DNA of 64,000 bases. Source: Algoriphagus hitonicola (lineage in GTDB: Bacteria > Bacteroidota > Bacteroidia > Cytophagales > Cyclobacteriaceae). Positions 51,806 to 60,850 of this stretch are shown one piece after another. The notes under the pieces are model-generated. The model ran no database searches, was not told the DNA's origin, and saw nothing but the letters and a program-made list of their open reading frames with translations. The number at the start of each line of letters is the position of its first letter. Positions within the stretch are counted from its first letter, which is position 1. The translations under genes and the position numbers were made by a program. Location of the stretch: the NCBI RefSeq assembly GCF_900113375.1, contig NZ_FOPC01000004.1, positions 62,001 through 126,000 of the forward strand, read 5' to 3'.

Positions 51806-52471
51806 TCAGTTTACTACGAGTGCCTCCACTGTTACTTTTGCTATCGACCAGGATTCATCACAGACCGGGTCGGGAATTCCCTCATTTCTCAAATCACTAT
51901 TCCAAAATATGCGCACATTTGGATTCTGATGGGGAATCAACTTTGAAATACTGTATCGAGTGGTATAATTAGGAAAAGCTCCAAAAAGACATAATCCCGG
52001 CATATTGGTTTGGGTCGCTCCCTGCTTGGGACGATTCTGTCTGAAATAATCATTGGGATAGGATTGGTAAAGGCAATACGTCGATTCACAGGGCGAATTC
52101 GAAAAAGTCGTCCGAAACACCTCTTGATTATCATAACCAAAGTACCAATAATCCGGCCCGCCAACCCCATCATCCGCATTGCCATCCCAGGTGTCGTGAA
52201 TGAGAATTTCGGTCGTGATCTTTAATACATTATGCGTGGGTAAATCTGTCAGCCGTAAAGCGACCGTGTCATTATGATAAAATCCCGCAATCGTATCTTC
52301 CTGAAAAATAAAAAGTTTCCCATTCTCAAATCCTGCCAAATCCAGATCTGAAAAATCATTTTCATAGACCATGACCGTGGATTCCAGCGTATCTGTACAC
52401 GATATCAAACTGATCATCAACCCGAAAAATAAGAATAGAGTGGCTATTCTTTTTCTACCTCCAAAATTCAT
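51806..52471 (-). CDS. Lipoprotein co-transcribed with Wzi
   Basis: A 221-residue lipoprotein (lipobox SLISC at about residue 25). The mature part is rich in Tyr/Phe, with FENGKLFIFQEDTIAGFYHN and three or more Cys (SPCESTYCLYQSY, MPGLCLFG, PVCDESW), suggesting disulfides in a beta-sandwich. I do not recognise the family. It ends 2 bases before the Wzi-like gene, so it probably supports capsule or polysaccharide display. Its ATG (52471) is 132 bases from the divergent wecB start. Confidence 0.8.
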   Translation of the reverse strand: MNFGGRKRIATLFLFFGLMISLISCTDTLESTVMVYENDFSDLDLAGFENGKLFIFQEDTIAGFYHNDTVALRLTDLPTHNVLKITTEILIHDTWDGNADDGVGGPDYWYFGYDNQEVFRTTFSNSPCESTYCLYQSYPNDYFRQNRPKQGATQTNMPGLCLFGAFPNYTTRYSISKLIPHQNPNVRIFWNSDLRNEGIPDPVCDESWSIAKVTVEALVVN

Positions 52472-52575
52472 GTACGCTTAATAGTTTTTTTAACAGTCTA
52501 CAAATAAACGAAAATCGCTCTAAATCAGATGAAGCATTTTTCTGCAATTTATCCTTAGCACTATAATTGAATCCT

Positions 52576-52583
52576 TATTTTTG
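52576..52583 (+). promoter_or_regulatory. -7 element of wecB
   Basis: TATTTTTG, a perfect TAnnTTTG, 20 bases before the wecB ATG. Confidence 0.5.
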
Positions 52584-52603
52584 CAACAAATTCTACCAGT
52601 ATC

Positions 52604-53701
52604 ATGCCGACTTTTACCATTGTCGCTGGAGCACGACCAAATTTTATGAAAATCGCTCCGATTATTCATGCTATTCAAAAGCAACAACAAAACCATCCCG
52701 ATCTCCATTTCCGTCTGATCCACACAGGTCAGCACTATGACAAAAAGATGTCGGGAGACTTTTTTGAGCAGCTTAATATCCCCGAGCCCCACGCCAACCT
52801 CGGCGGAGGAGGAGGAACCCAAGCCGAACAAACAGCCGCTATCATGGTGGCTTTTGAAAAGGAACTGATGGAAAATCCCTGCGATTTGGTCTTGGTGGTT
52901 GGCGATGTGACGAGTACGCTCGCTTGCTCAATCACCGCCAAAAAACTGTGCATTGACGTAGCCCATGTGGAGGGAGGAATTCGTTCGGGTGATTTGACCA
53001 TGCCGGAGGAAATCAATCGCATGGTGACCGACTCGATTACGGATCACTTTTTTACTACTTCTGAGATTGCCAATGAGAACCTCCGGAAAAGTGGTTTTGC
53101 CGAAGAAAAAATTCACTTCGTGGGTAATACCATGATCGATACGCTTTTGGCCAATTTGCCTCGATTCCAGCAGCCCGAAGGCGAATTGTTTGAGCAGCTG
53201 CAGTCTGGGAATTATTTCATAATGACCATGCACCGTCCCGCCAATGTGGATCAGGAGCATAAATTAAAAGCCATGATTCAGGCGATTTTGGATGGAACGG
53301 GCAATTTACCCATCGTCTTTCCCGTACATCCCCGAACCGCCAAAAACCTGCAAGCCATCGGTATTCAAGATGACCGGCTTCACATGTGCGAACCCTTGGG
53401 CTATCTGGAATTCAACTACCTGGTCAAAAATGCCAAAGCCGTGATTACAGATTCGGGGGGAATTACCGAAGAAGCCTCCGTCTTGAACGTCCCCTGCATC
53501 ACGCTTCGGGACAATACTGAGCGGGCCGAAACCATCCATCTCGGCACCAATGAATTGGTTGGGACGGATCCTGCCAAACTCAAGCCCTACTTGGAAAAAA
53601 TCATGGCCGGAGAATGGAAACAATACCAGGGCATTCCGCTTTGGGATGGGAAAACCGCCGAGCGAATAGTTTCAATTTTAAAAAAGGCCTATTCTGCATG
53701 A
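52604..53701 (+). CDS. wecB: UDP-N-acetylglucosamine 2-epimerase (non-hydrolysing)
   Basis: A 365-residue epimerase of the WecB/MnaA family that interconverts UDP-GlcNAc and UDP-ManNAc. Signatures are VAGARPNFMKIAPIIHAI at the N-terminus, HTGQHYDKKMSGDFFEQL, VVGDVTSTLAC, HVEGGIRSGDLTMPEEINRM, TMHRPANVD with the conserved His, and DSGGITEEASVLNVPCITLR near the end. Length is usual (about 365-375). The product feeds capsule or surface glycans, in line with the divergent Wzi operon. Its last bases overlap the cupin gene (ATGA). Confidence 0.95.
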   Translation: MPTFTIVAGARPNFMKIAPIIHAIQKQQQNHPDLHFRLIHTGQHYDKKMSGDFFEQLNIPEPHANLGGGGGTQAEQTAAIMVAFEKELMENPCDLVLVVGDVTSTLACSITAKKLCIDVAHVEGGIRSGDLTMPEEINRMVTDSITDHFFTTSEIANENLRKSGFAEEKIHFVGNTMIDTLLANLPRFQQPEGELFEQLQSGNYFIMTMHRPANVDQEHKLKAMIQAILDGTGNLPIVFPVHPRTAKNLQAIGIQDDRLHMCEPLGYLEFNYLVKNAKAVITDSGGITEEASVLNVPCITLRDNTERAETIHLGTNELVGTDPAKLKPYLEKIMAGEWKQYQGIPLWDGKTAERIVSILKKAYSA

Positions 53702-54186
53702 ATACCCAAGTCCGCATCGCTCAGCTCGTAGAAGAATTAAAGATGAAGCCGCATCCCGAAGGTGGATTTTATGCAGAAACCTATCGATCCGAAGAGATGA
53801 TAATGATCGCAAATGGAGAGCGAAGCTTGATGACAGTGATTTACTTTTTGCTACGATCAGAGGATGTTTCCCATTTTCATCGGATCCAAAGTGATGAGCA
53901 TTGGTTTTGGCATGAGGGTAGTTCGCTGACGGTGCATTTGCTGGGTGAAAAAGGGCATGAACAGCTCCAGCTCGGGCCGATCGGAATAAATAATTGCAAA
54001 CCCCAACAGCTAGTTCCTGCCAAAGTGATTTTTGGCAGTACGGTAGATGAAGCAAACAGCTATGCTTTAGTCTCCTGTGTGGTGGCGCCGGGATTTGACT
54101 TTCAGGATTTTGAATTATTAGGAAGAAAAGACTTGCTCGCTCAGTTTCCGGAGAATGAGGAGATCATTTTGAGGTTGAGCAAATAA
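53698..54186 (+). CDS. Cupin domain protein (DUF985)
   Basis: A 162-residue cupin of the DUF985 family: EELKMKPHPEGGFYAETYRS, MTVIYFLLRSEDVSHFHRIQ, SDEHWFWHEGSSLTVHLL. The conserved His residues (HFH, EHW, FWH) look like a metal or sugar-binding site. DUF985 includes some sugar isomerases/epimerases. It starts inside the wecB stop (ATGA), so the two are translationally coupled and it may act on the same amino-sugar. ATG 53698 is preferred to the open frame at 53614, which lies within wecB. Confidence 0.88.
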   Translation: MNTQVRIAQLVEELKMKPHPEGGFYAETYRSEEMIMIANGERSLMTVIYFLLRSEDVSHFHRIQSDEHWFWHEGSSLTVHLLGEKGHEQLQLGPIGINNCKPQQLVPAKVIFGSTVDEANSYALVSCVVAPGFDFQDFELLGRKDLLAQFPENEEIILRLSK

Positions 54187-54196
54187 AAGGTCGTAA

Positions 54197-54470
54197 GCCA
54201 CGAATGCACGAATCAGATAATTCGCCGTGGTCTGTGTTTCACTTGCCATTTTTTTCCTTCTGCCCTGGTGAACACGCAATAAGATTTTTCCTGTTCGTGA
54301 GGACACGAACAGAGGCGAAAGCTAAGAAATAAGAGCCGAGAGATTAGAAATGAGAAGGAAGACCGGAGACCGGAGACCGAAGGAGAAGGGAAGGCGGGAG
54401 ACCGGAGACGGGAGAAAATGAAACTTGGTTTCTTGCCGATTCCACGGAAAGCCATTCGCGAATTAGTGGC
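54197..54470 (+). repeat. Second gene-end element, copy A
   Basis: Begins GCCACGAATGCACGAAT and ends with its near inverted partner ATTCGCGAATTAGTGGC. It has the same ends and matching internal words as the element at 54481-54746 (CGCCGTGGTC at 54223 and again in copy B). The interior includes a purine-rich stretch with GACCGGAGACC-type direct repeats (about 54350-54420). No gene. It begins 11 bases after the cupin stop. Confidence 0.7.
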
Positions 54471-54480
54471 TTCTTTTTTT

Positions 54481-54746
54481 GCCACGAATGCACGAATTGA
54501 ATTTTTATGCTTGAATAGAAATGGTGCCTTAGCCCAAATTTTTTAACAACTCTCGCCGTGGTCAGTGTCTACAGACCACTTTATCACCAAACTGAGAGCT
54601 TCTCTTACTGGCAATGGCAGGCCTACACTCATTTTCATGCCGAAGTGAGTGTCATCACTCACTTCTTTCCACAAATCGATTTATTCCGATTCGTGAGGAA
54701 CCAAACCGGGGCCGGACAGAACAAAAATAATTCGTGAATTAGTGGC
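54481..54746 (+). repeat. Second gene-end element, copy B
   Basis: A direct tandem partner of the preceding element: GCCACGAATGCACGAATT at its start, TTCGTGAATTAGTGGC at its end, CTCGCCGTGGTCAGTGTC inside. The two copies are diverged but collinear, and each ends in T-rich sequence. Together they fill the convergent gap between the cupin and the TonB receptor. Confidence 0.7.
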
Positions 54747-54758
54747 TTTTCAAACCAT

Positions 54759-54793
54759 AAAAAAAGCCCCCAAATTGACATTTGGAGGCTTTG
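54759..54793 (-). terminator. Terminator of the TonB receptor at 54813
   Basis: A stem AAAGCCCCCAAAT paired with ATTTGGAGGCTTT (imperfect in the C-run) and a TGAC loop. An A-run on its left gives a T-run on the minus strand. It is 20 bases past the receptor stop. Confidence 0.8.
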
Positions 54794-54812
54794 AAATATG
54801 TTTTCTCTTTCT

Positions 54813-57719
54813 TTAGAATGAAAAGGTAAAGCCGAATTTCACTCGGGTACCCGGAGCCAATCGGGTGAAGATTTGGTCTTGAGCTTCATAGCTGCTGAAG
54901 ACCACTTCCCGCTTGTCATTCAATAAGTTTTCAACACCCAGATTTGCCTGAATTCGCTCATCAGCTCCAAACGACTTGTTGATGTTCAAGTTTAAGCTGT
55001 GGAAAGGTACGGTATAGGTATCGGTTCTGTTTCCAAATCCAACAAAGTTCAAAGTTGGCCCCTGTACATTGTAGAATACACCTGCCTCAAATCCAGTGAG
55101 ATAATTAAGGTAAGACAATCCGGTGTTGATAATGTAAGGTGCTTGACCAGCCATATCCCGTGTATCGGATACGGTTTCGCCTTCACGAGCCGTCAAAGAT
55201 CTGGATCTAAATTCTGATTCAGACATTTTGATTTGAGATTCGGTTACGGTCAAATTGGTATTCCACATGAAGTTCTCCAATGCTGGAGCGAGGAAAGCCA
55301 AGGATTTTCTCAACTCAAGCTCTAGGCCCATCACGGTACCACGACCTACGTTACGAGGCTGGAAAGATCCAGGATCGGAAAGGAATTGAACGATTTCGAT
55401 AGGTTTATCAAAGGATTTGTAGAATGCACTGACAGAAACCATCTGTGCTCTCTCTTGGAAAGATTCCCATCTCAAGTCAAAGTTGTTGATTCGAGTGGCA
55501 GTCAGATTACCATCCCAAAGGACTTCAGTTCCGCCATTAGTGGTTTCAGGGAATAATCCTCCGATGAAAGTTCTGCCCGTAATCGGGTCCAAAATCTCAG
55601 CATAGGATAGCTCCTTAAATGAAGGTCTGGCTATCGTACGGGTGGCGGAAAGTCGAAGGTTTTGATTTTCTTTCAATCCATAAACCAAATTCAGGGTAGG
55701 GAAGAAGTCCAAATCATCCAATACCTTCTCGTTGTCAAAAACGATCGTCGCTCCTTGGTTGGTACCGGTGTAGAACTGCGTATACTTTTCTACCCGAACT
55801 CCGGCGATAGCTTTTAGTCGATCGATTGGATTCAATTCAGTCGAAACATAACCGGCTACATTGGTCAAGTCAGACTGGTATTCATTCGGGTTGATTGGGA
55901 TAAAGTCCGGGTTGTAGCGCACGCCGTTTCTATTATCCTCGGAGAAAAGATTCTCAGGGTTCAAAATCGCATTGGGATCACCAGCAGAAAGATCAGTATT
56001 TCCCGTAGCAAACTGGAAGGTCTGAATATTGAAATCCCGATCTTTCATGACGTAGCTACCTCCGAATCGAAGTTTCCCTTCGGACTGGAATGCCGTGATT
56101 CGACGCGTCAAGTCTACTTTATTCACCAAATTCATTTCCTCCAATTCTCTCCAGATTCTGGTCGGCAAGCCTACCTCGGTAGAAATGGTGTTGTTTGGCA
56201 AACGGAATCGAGTAAATCGAATATCCGGATCATCCATAGTTGATAAAGTAGGAGCAATTTTCCAGTCGATTTCCCACTGATTTCCACCCAAGAAGTGTGA
56301 ACCTCCCAGCAAAATGCTTCTCAGTGATCGCTCACTGTACTCGATGTTGTACTGCTTGGCTTCAAAATTGGCTCCCAAGTTGGTATTGACAAAATCAAAC
56401 TCACCCGCTTTGGACTCTCCATTTTGCAAGTGGAGATAGGTTAATCTAAACTTAGATGCATCGGTTTTCATGGCGATTCCGGCCATTCCGCCTAGCATCA
56501 CATTGTTTACTCCATAGTCACCCATTTGTCTTTCGAGTGGCTCTAGCTCCCGATCGGTAGATTCACGAGGCTTGGCATAGAGATTAAATTCCGCATCCTG
56601 ATAAAACTCGGTGTCGTTTTTATAAGTCAGCGCAAAATTATATCCCCAGGTCACTTTCTCTCTTGCCAGCTGATCTCCGAGGGAAAAGCTCACCCCCAAA
56701 TCCATCAAGCTATTGGTGCGATATCCGGCTAGGGTTTTATTGAAAGACCCAAGAATTGATTGATATTCTGCTCCAGCAGCGTTATTGGGATTTCCGACGA
56801 CATCCCCATAAGAAGGGATATCTGTTCTTCCTCCTGTCGGAATAGCTCGAGATCCATCATCAAATCCTAGCCAATCATTTTTACCACCATCGTATTTGAT
56901 ATAATTGCTATTGAAGTGCATCGAAGGATTAATACCTCCAGAAACCCCCAATTTCATGGTTCGCTCCTCAGGAAAATCCTTGGTAGCAATATCTACTACA
57001 CCCCCTGTAAAATCAGCAGGAAGATCAGCAGAGAATGACTTGGAGACGATAATATTATCGATCACATTAGTTGGAAAAATATCCATCTGAATGGTGTTTC
57101 TGTCCGGATCAAGTCCAGGTACATCCACGCCATTCAAGACAGTTTTGGTGTATCGGTCACCAAGGCCACGAACATAGACATACTTTCCGCCTTCGATGGA
57201 TACTCCGGTTACTCTTTTTACTGCGCCGGCTGCATCACCGTCTCCGATTTGTCTGAATGTACTGGCCGAAATCCCGTCCATCAGATTTGGAGCATTTCGC
57301 TTAACAGACATCAGTGCATTTTCGGTCGTACGAATTGCCGCTGCTGCGATGGTCACTGTTTCCAGTTCGGAGGCTTCCTCCGCCATCAAAATATCATTTA
57401 ATACCGTTACCTCACTTCCTTTGATCTCTACTGCGGTCAATTCAACCGTAGAATATGAGATGTAGGAAATTTGTAAGGTATAGGTTCCCGGATCAGCCTG
57501 GATTTCAAATTTTCCATCAAAATCAGTAACTGCTCCGATTCCAAGTTCTTTGACTAATACGGAGACACCGAATAGTGGCTCTCCGGTAGCTTCTTCATAG
57601 ATAGCTCCTCGAAGGGTTCCTTTCTGGGCAAAGGAATAGCCTGCCATTAATTGGGTGATTAGAAGCAGGCTAAAGATGAATATTCGTTTCATGAACGAAT
57701 GGGTTTTTTGATTTTTCAT
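54813..57719 (-). CDS. TonB-dependent receptor with carboxypeptidase-like N-domain
   Basis: A 968-residue outer-membrane receptor. A signal peptide (to GYSFAQ) is followed by a carboxypeptidase-regulatory-like domain (about 30-110, GVSVLVKELGIGAVTDFDGK). The plug (about 130-260) contains FRQIGDGDAAGAVKRVTGVS and YVRGLGDRYTKTVLNGVDVP, typical of the receptor group that includes DUF-annotated outer-membrane beta-barrel/TonB proteins. The barrel follows and ends FTRLAPGTRVKFGFTFSF. It is the second gene after a beta-helix lipoprotein, with a strong hairpin between them. No SusD is present. ATG 57719 and ATG 57692 are both possible. Substrate unknown. Confidence 0.92.
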   Translation of the reverse strand: MKNQKTHSFMKRIFIFSLLLITQLMAGYSFAQKGTLRGAIYEEATGEPLFGVSVLVKELGIGAVTDFDGKFEIQADPGTYTLQISYISYSTVELTAVEIKGSEVTVLNDILMAEEASELETVTIAAAAIRTTENALMSVKRNAPNLMDGISASTFRQIGDGDAAGAVKRVTGVSIEGGKYVYVRGLGDRYTKTVLNGVDVPGLDPDRNTIQMDIFPTNVIDNIIVSKSFSADLPADFTGGVVDIATKDFPEERTMKLGVSGGINPSMHFNSNYIKYDGGKNDWLGFDDGSRAIPTGGRTDIPSYGDVVGNPNNAAGAEYQSILGSFNKTLAGYRTNSLMDLGVSFSLGDQLAREKVTWGYNFALTYKNDTEFYQDAEFNLYAKPRESTDRELEPLERQMGDYGVNNVMLGGMAGIAMKTDASKFRLTYLHLQNGESKAGEFDFVNTNLGANFEAKQYNIEYSERSLRSILLGGSHFLGGNQWEIDWKIAPTLSTMDDPDIRFTRFRLPNNTISTEVGLPTRIWRELEEMNLVNKVDLTRRITAFQSEGKLRFGGSYVMKDRDFNIQTFQFATGNTDLSAGDPNAILNPENLFSEDNRNGVRYNPDFIPINPNEYQSDLTNVAGYVSTELNPIDRLKAIAGVRVEKYTQFYTGTNQGATIVFDNEKVLDDLDFFPTLNLVYGLKENQNLRLSATRTIARPSFKELSYAEILDPITGRTFIGGLFPETTNGGTEVLWDGNLTATRINNFDLRWESFQERAQMVSVSAFYKSFDKPIEIVQFLSDPGSFQPRNVGRGTVMGLELELRKSLAFLAPALENFMWNTNLTVTESQIKMSESEFRSRSLTAREGETVSDTRDMAGQAPYIINTGLSYLNYLTGFEAGVFYNVQGPTLNFVGFGNRTDTYTVPFHSLNLNINKSFGADERIQANLGVENLLNDKREVVFSSYEAQDQIFTRLAPGTRVKFGFTFSF

Positions 57720-57741
57720 ACAGCAAATGAATGATTCAATT

Positions 57742-57792
57742 TTATAAGAAAAGGAAGGAAGTTCCTTGCAAGACCTTCCTTCCTTTTATAAG
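57742..57792 (-). terminator. Intra-operon hairpin between lipoprotein and receptor
   Basis: The left arm TTATAAGAAAAGGAAGGAAG pairs with the right arm CCTTCCTTCCTTTTATAA (two-base bulge), about 16 paired bases. On the minus strand it is followed by TTATAAAATT, not a clean T-run, so partial termination or mRNA protection is more likely than full stop. Confidence 0.6.
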
Positions 57793-57804
57793 GTTAAATC
57801 GATA

Positions 57805-59304
57805 TTAGAAATCAGCCAATTCTCCAGCTACATCGGCCCAAGACCAACCTGCGAAAGGTGCTTTGTCAGCCCCTACAGTGTTTGATCCAGCTTCTACTGC
57901 AGTAGCTTCAGCATCTGTTCCGTTTCTAAATACATCAGTTAAAGAAGCTCCTTCAGCTAGTGCAACTTCAAGGTTTGCGAAGTTCAAAACACCACCTTGG
58001 AAGTTAGCAAGCGATGCATCTCCACTGATGGATAGATCACCACGGCCGTCGGTATCAGCAGGATTAGCAAATCCGAAGAAGTAAATATTAGAGAATGTTC
58101 CTCTCGCTCCATCTCTGAAGTCACCGAACTCAGAAACATCGTTTCCTTTTACTGATCCGTTTGTCACAGTGTGAGCAGCGTTGAAAGAACCTTCAGGTCC
58201 GTCGATTTCCATCGCGTGGTCAGTTTCATCTCCACAGATTAGGATAAAGTTATCCATAGTTCCAGCCCAAGCTTGGTCAGTGTCAAGCGCATCGTCACCA
58301 GAATTCCAAACGACTGCGTTGGTTACGTTTACTGTTCCACCAAACCACTCGATCCCATCATCTTGATTACCGATTACTTCTACGTTTTCGATGGTTGTTC
58401 CAGATCCTACTCCACCAAGGGTCAAGCCATTGATTTCGTTTCCTTCACCAATATTGGCACCACCGTGTCGGATGGAGATGTAAGTGATAGATCCAGAGTT
58501 GTCATCAGCCGCATCACCGCCGTAAAGACCGTTGGTATCAGATGCAGGAATTCCTTCGATTTGGATTTCAGAAACGTCACCTGCAAAAGAAGAAGGCGCA
58601 TTACCCAAAATCAACAAACCACCCCAAAGACCGGAAAGATCTGGATCAAGGTTTGGAGAAGCGATTTCTCCTGGCTGAATTTCATCAGCGATAGAAGTAA
58701 AGATGATAGGAGCGTCAGCCGTTCCGTTTGCATTTAAAGTACCACCTCGAGCGATCAAAAGAGCCGTAGCGTTAGCGCCAGTTCCTACTTCACCTTTTAC
58801 CACTACACCCTCTTCGATAGTTAAGGTAGCCCCTGCTTCTACAGCGATTCTTCCACCAAGGATGTAAGTGTTTCCAGTTTCCCAAGTCTGATCTTCGGTA
58901 ATGTTAGACTCGATTCTGAATTCAGTCTGATCTACACCTACGTTCAACACGTGAGTCGCAGTAGCTTCGTCTCCATCCACATCAGACACAGTGAATTCGA
59001 ACACGATGCTTTTTCCGGCATCCGCTTCTTCAGCTGTGTACTCAAATTCCTGAGAAGCGGATGTCCCTGATAAAGGAACAGTAGCGAAATTTGCTCCGTC
59101 TTTGGTAATAACCAATTCGGCCAATCCATCAGGTGCGGTAGCGGTAGCCGTTACCGGACCAAGTGTACCTCCAGCTTCAATTGAAGCAGTAGCAGGAATT
59201 CCAGAAATAGTAACCCCGTTGTCTGGCTCGGGATCGTCTTCACAGCTCGTAAAGCCAATGGTGATGGCTGCGAAAAGTAGAAAGAGATAGTTGAACTTTT
59301 TCAT
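57805..59304 (-). CDS. Beta-helix lipoprotein, TonB receptor partner
   Basis: A 499-residue lipoprotein (MKKFNYLFLLFAAITIGFTS then Cys). The N-terminal half has an Ig/cadherin-like domain (about 30-125, VTATATAPDGLAELVITKDG). The C-terminal part is a right-handed parallel beta-helix (about 135-460) with the regular TIENVEVIGNQDDGIEWFGG, VNVTNAVVWNSGDDALDTDQ and TVTNGSVKGNDVSEF. The N-terminal signal and upstream order make it an extracellular capture or enzyme partner for the TonB receptor downstream. I see no pectate-lyase catalytic site. Both could form a surface uptake system for an unidentified ligand. Confidence 0.85.
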   Translation of the reverse strand: MKKFNYLFLLFAAITIGFTSCEDDPEPDNGVTISGIPATASIEAGGTLGPVTATATAPDGLAELVITKDGANFATVPLSGTSASQEFEYTAEEADAGKSIVFEFTVSDVDGDEATATHVLNVGVDQTEFRIESNITEDQTWETGNTYILGGRIAVEAGATLTIEEGVVVKGEVGTGANATALLIARGGTLNANGTADAPIIFTSIADEIQPGEIASPNLDPDLSGLWGGLLILGNAPSSFAGDVSEIQIEGIPASDTNGLYGGDAADDNSGSITYISIRHGGANIGEGNEINGLTLGGVGSGTTIENVEVIGNQDDGIEWFGGTVNVTNAVVWNSGDDALDTDQAWAGTMDNFILICGDETDHAMEIDGPEGSFNAAHTVTNGSVKGNDVSEFGDFRDGARGTFSNIYFFGFANPADTDGRGDLSISGDASLANFQGGVLNFANLEVALAEGASLTDVFRNGTDAEATAVEAGSNTVGADKAPFAGWSWADVAGELADF

Positions 59305-59440
59305 TGTTATTAATTAAGTTATGGTTTTGCCTTAGATGACGGTACAAAACTGACTCAATTTTTCGCGGCAAGAGAATTATTCGAATTATGCTTTTTTTAA
59401 AAATCGATTCAGAATTTAATACTGAATTAACAGAATCGAC

Positions 59441-59469
59441 AAAAAAAAAGGCTTCCCTGTCAGAAAGCC
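59441..59469 (-). terminator. Terminator of the MoxR gene
   Basis: On the minus strand a short stem GGCTT / AAGCC is followed by a run of nine or more T. It lies about 20 bases downstream of the MoxR stop. Confidence 0.75.
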
Positions 59470-59489
59470 CCATTTAAACCATTTTTGTG

Positions 59490-60461
59490 TTATTTCAATG
59501 TTACCGACTTGTTAATCGGAACTTTTTCCAAGAGAATTTTTACCAGATTACGCGTATTGATATTATCGGCCTCTGCTTCATAATTCAAAATAATCCGGTG
59601 ATTGAGCACATCCTCGGCGATCTCTTTGATATCCTCAGGAAGCACATAATCTCTGCCGTCAAGGTAGGCTACTGCTTTGGAAGCGAGATTCAAATTGATA
59701 CTGGCCCGTGGTGAAACTCCAAACTGAATGTATTTGGCTTCGTTCTTCAATCCGTATTGTTCTGGGAATCGTGTGGCAAAAACCAATTCAATGATATATT
59801 CCTCAAGTGGTTCTGCTATTTTGATCTCGTTGATTTGATTCCGAATGTCAAAAATGTCCTGCTTAGATAGAATCGCATTGACTTCCGAGCTAAAAGACAT
59901 ATTGGCCATCCGACGCATGACTTCCATTTCGTCAGCTTTGCTCGGATATTCAATGTGTACTTTCATCATAAATCGATCGACCTGCGCTTCAGGCAAAGGA
60001 TAGGTTCCCTCTTGATCCACCGGGTTTTGTGTAGCTAAAACCAAAAATGGCCTATCGAGTGGAAATGTAGTCTCCCCGATTGTGACCTGCTTCTCCTGCA
60101 TGGCTTCCAAAAGGGCCGACTGTACCTTAGCCGGAGATCGGTTGACCTCATCCGCCAAAATCAAATTGGCGAAAATCGGTCCTTTCTTCACTTCAAAATC
60201 TCCATTCTGCTGATTGTAAATCATCGTACCGATCAGATCTGATGGCAACAAATCCGGGGTAAACTGGATTCGGTTGAAATCCAAATGAAGCACTTTGGCC
60301 AGCGTATTTACCGTCAAGGTCTTTGCCAATCCTGGTACACCCTCCAATAATATATGTCCATTAGTGAAAAGTCCGATCAACAAGCGGTTGACCATTCGTT
60401 CTTGTCCTACGACTACTTTTCTGACCTCTTCTACTACGGCTGCGATTTTTTCCTGATGCAT
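59490..60461 (-). CDS. MoxR-family AAA+ ATPase
   Basis: A 323-residue AAA+ ATPase: Walker A LEGVPGLAKTLTVNTLA, Walker B NLILADEVNRSPAKVQSALL, sensor 1 LVLATQNPVDQEGTYPLPEA, and sensor 2/arginine region near SPRASINLNLASKAVAYLDG. MoxR ATPases act as chaperones for activation of metal enzymes or von Willebrand-factor-type partner proteins, often in operons with DUF58 and VWA genes. No such partner is inside this window on its downstream side, where the stop is followed by a terminator. The start at 60461 is conventional (MHQEKIAAVVEEVRKVVVGQ). Confidence 0.95.
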   Translation of the reverse strand: MHQEKIAAVVEEVRKVVVGQERMVNRLLIGLFTNGHILLEGVPGLAKTLTVNTLAKVLHLDFNRIQFTPDLLPSDLIGTMIYNQQNGDFEVKKGPIFANLILADEVNRSPAKVQSALLEAMQEKQVTIGETTFPLDRPFLVLATQNPVDQEGTYPLPEAQVDRFMMKVHIEYPSKADEMEVMRRMANMSFSSEVNAILSKQDIFDIRNQINEIKIAEPLEEYIIELVFATRFPEQYGLKNEAKYIQFGVSPRASINLNLASKAVAYLDGRDYVLPEDIKEIAEDVLNHRIILNYEAEADNINTRNLVKILLEKVPINKSVTLK

Positions 60462-60850
60462 GGAGCTTTCTTTTAGCTTTTAATTCGACTAAAATAGGAT
60501 ATTTTATCCCGATCACAATCTTAATTCTTAACAGCGGTTTTGACCGAATGTCAGGTGGTTTTTTAGGAATTTTTAAGAAGGATCGCAATGCGGATAATCT
60601 CCCGCAAAGACGCGAGGGAGCAAAGATTCTTGAAAGTTATTGTATTTGACTTATCCTGTTTTCCGAAAGCAGGATTAAAACTGCCTCCGAATTAGTCCAG
60701 CTTCTGGAGAAGCAGGACAACGGAATTGAAAGGATAGAACCCTCCGAGGGGTTTTTTAAATATTTATCCTGCTCTTTTGGTTCAAGGTCCTCAGACCTGG
60801 CTGCCACTGGTAGCATTGGACCAGCTTGGCCCCCCAAAAAACGCTTAACT
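60462..60850. other. Intergenic region, repeats and one plus-strand hairpin
   Basis: No credible gene. The word GCAAAGACGCGAGGGAGC (60604-60621) resembles dispersed repeats of this phylum. A hairpin ACCCTCCGAGGGGTTTTTT (about 60738-60757) points as a terminator on the plus strand, though no plus-strand gene ends here. The MoxR promoter must lie in the left part. Confidence 0.4.

Noticed and set aside
54213-54485. Minus-strand frames in the tandem element
   Set aside because: Ser/Phe/Arg-rich translation of a purine/pyrimidine-biased repeat, not a gene.
60585-60765. A small plus-strand RNA ending in the ACCCTCCGAGGGGT hairpin
   Set aside because: No promoter or conserved structure is visible; only the terminator-like hairpin supports it.
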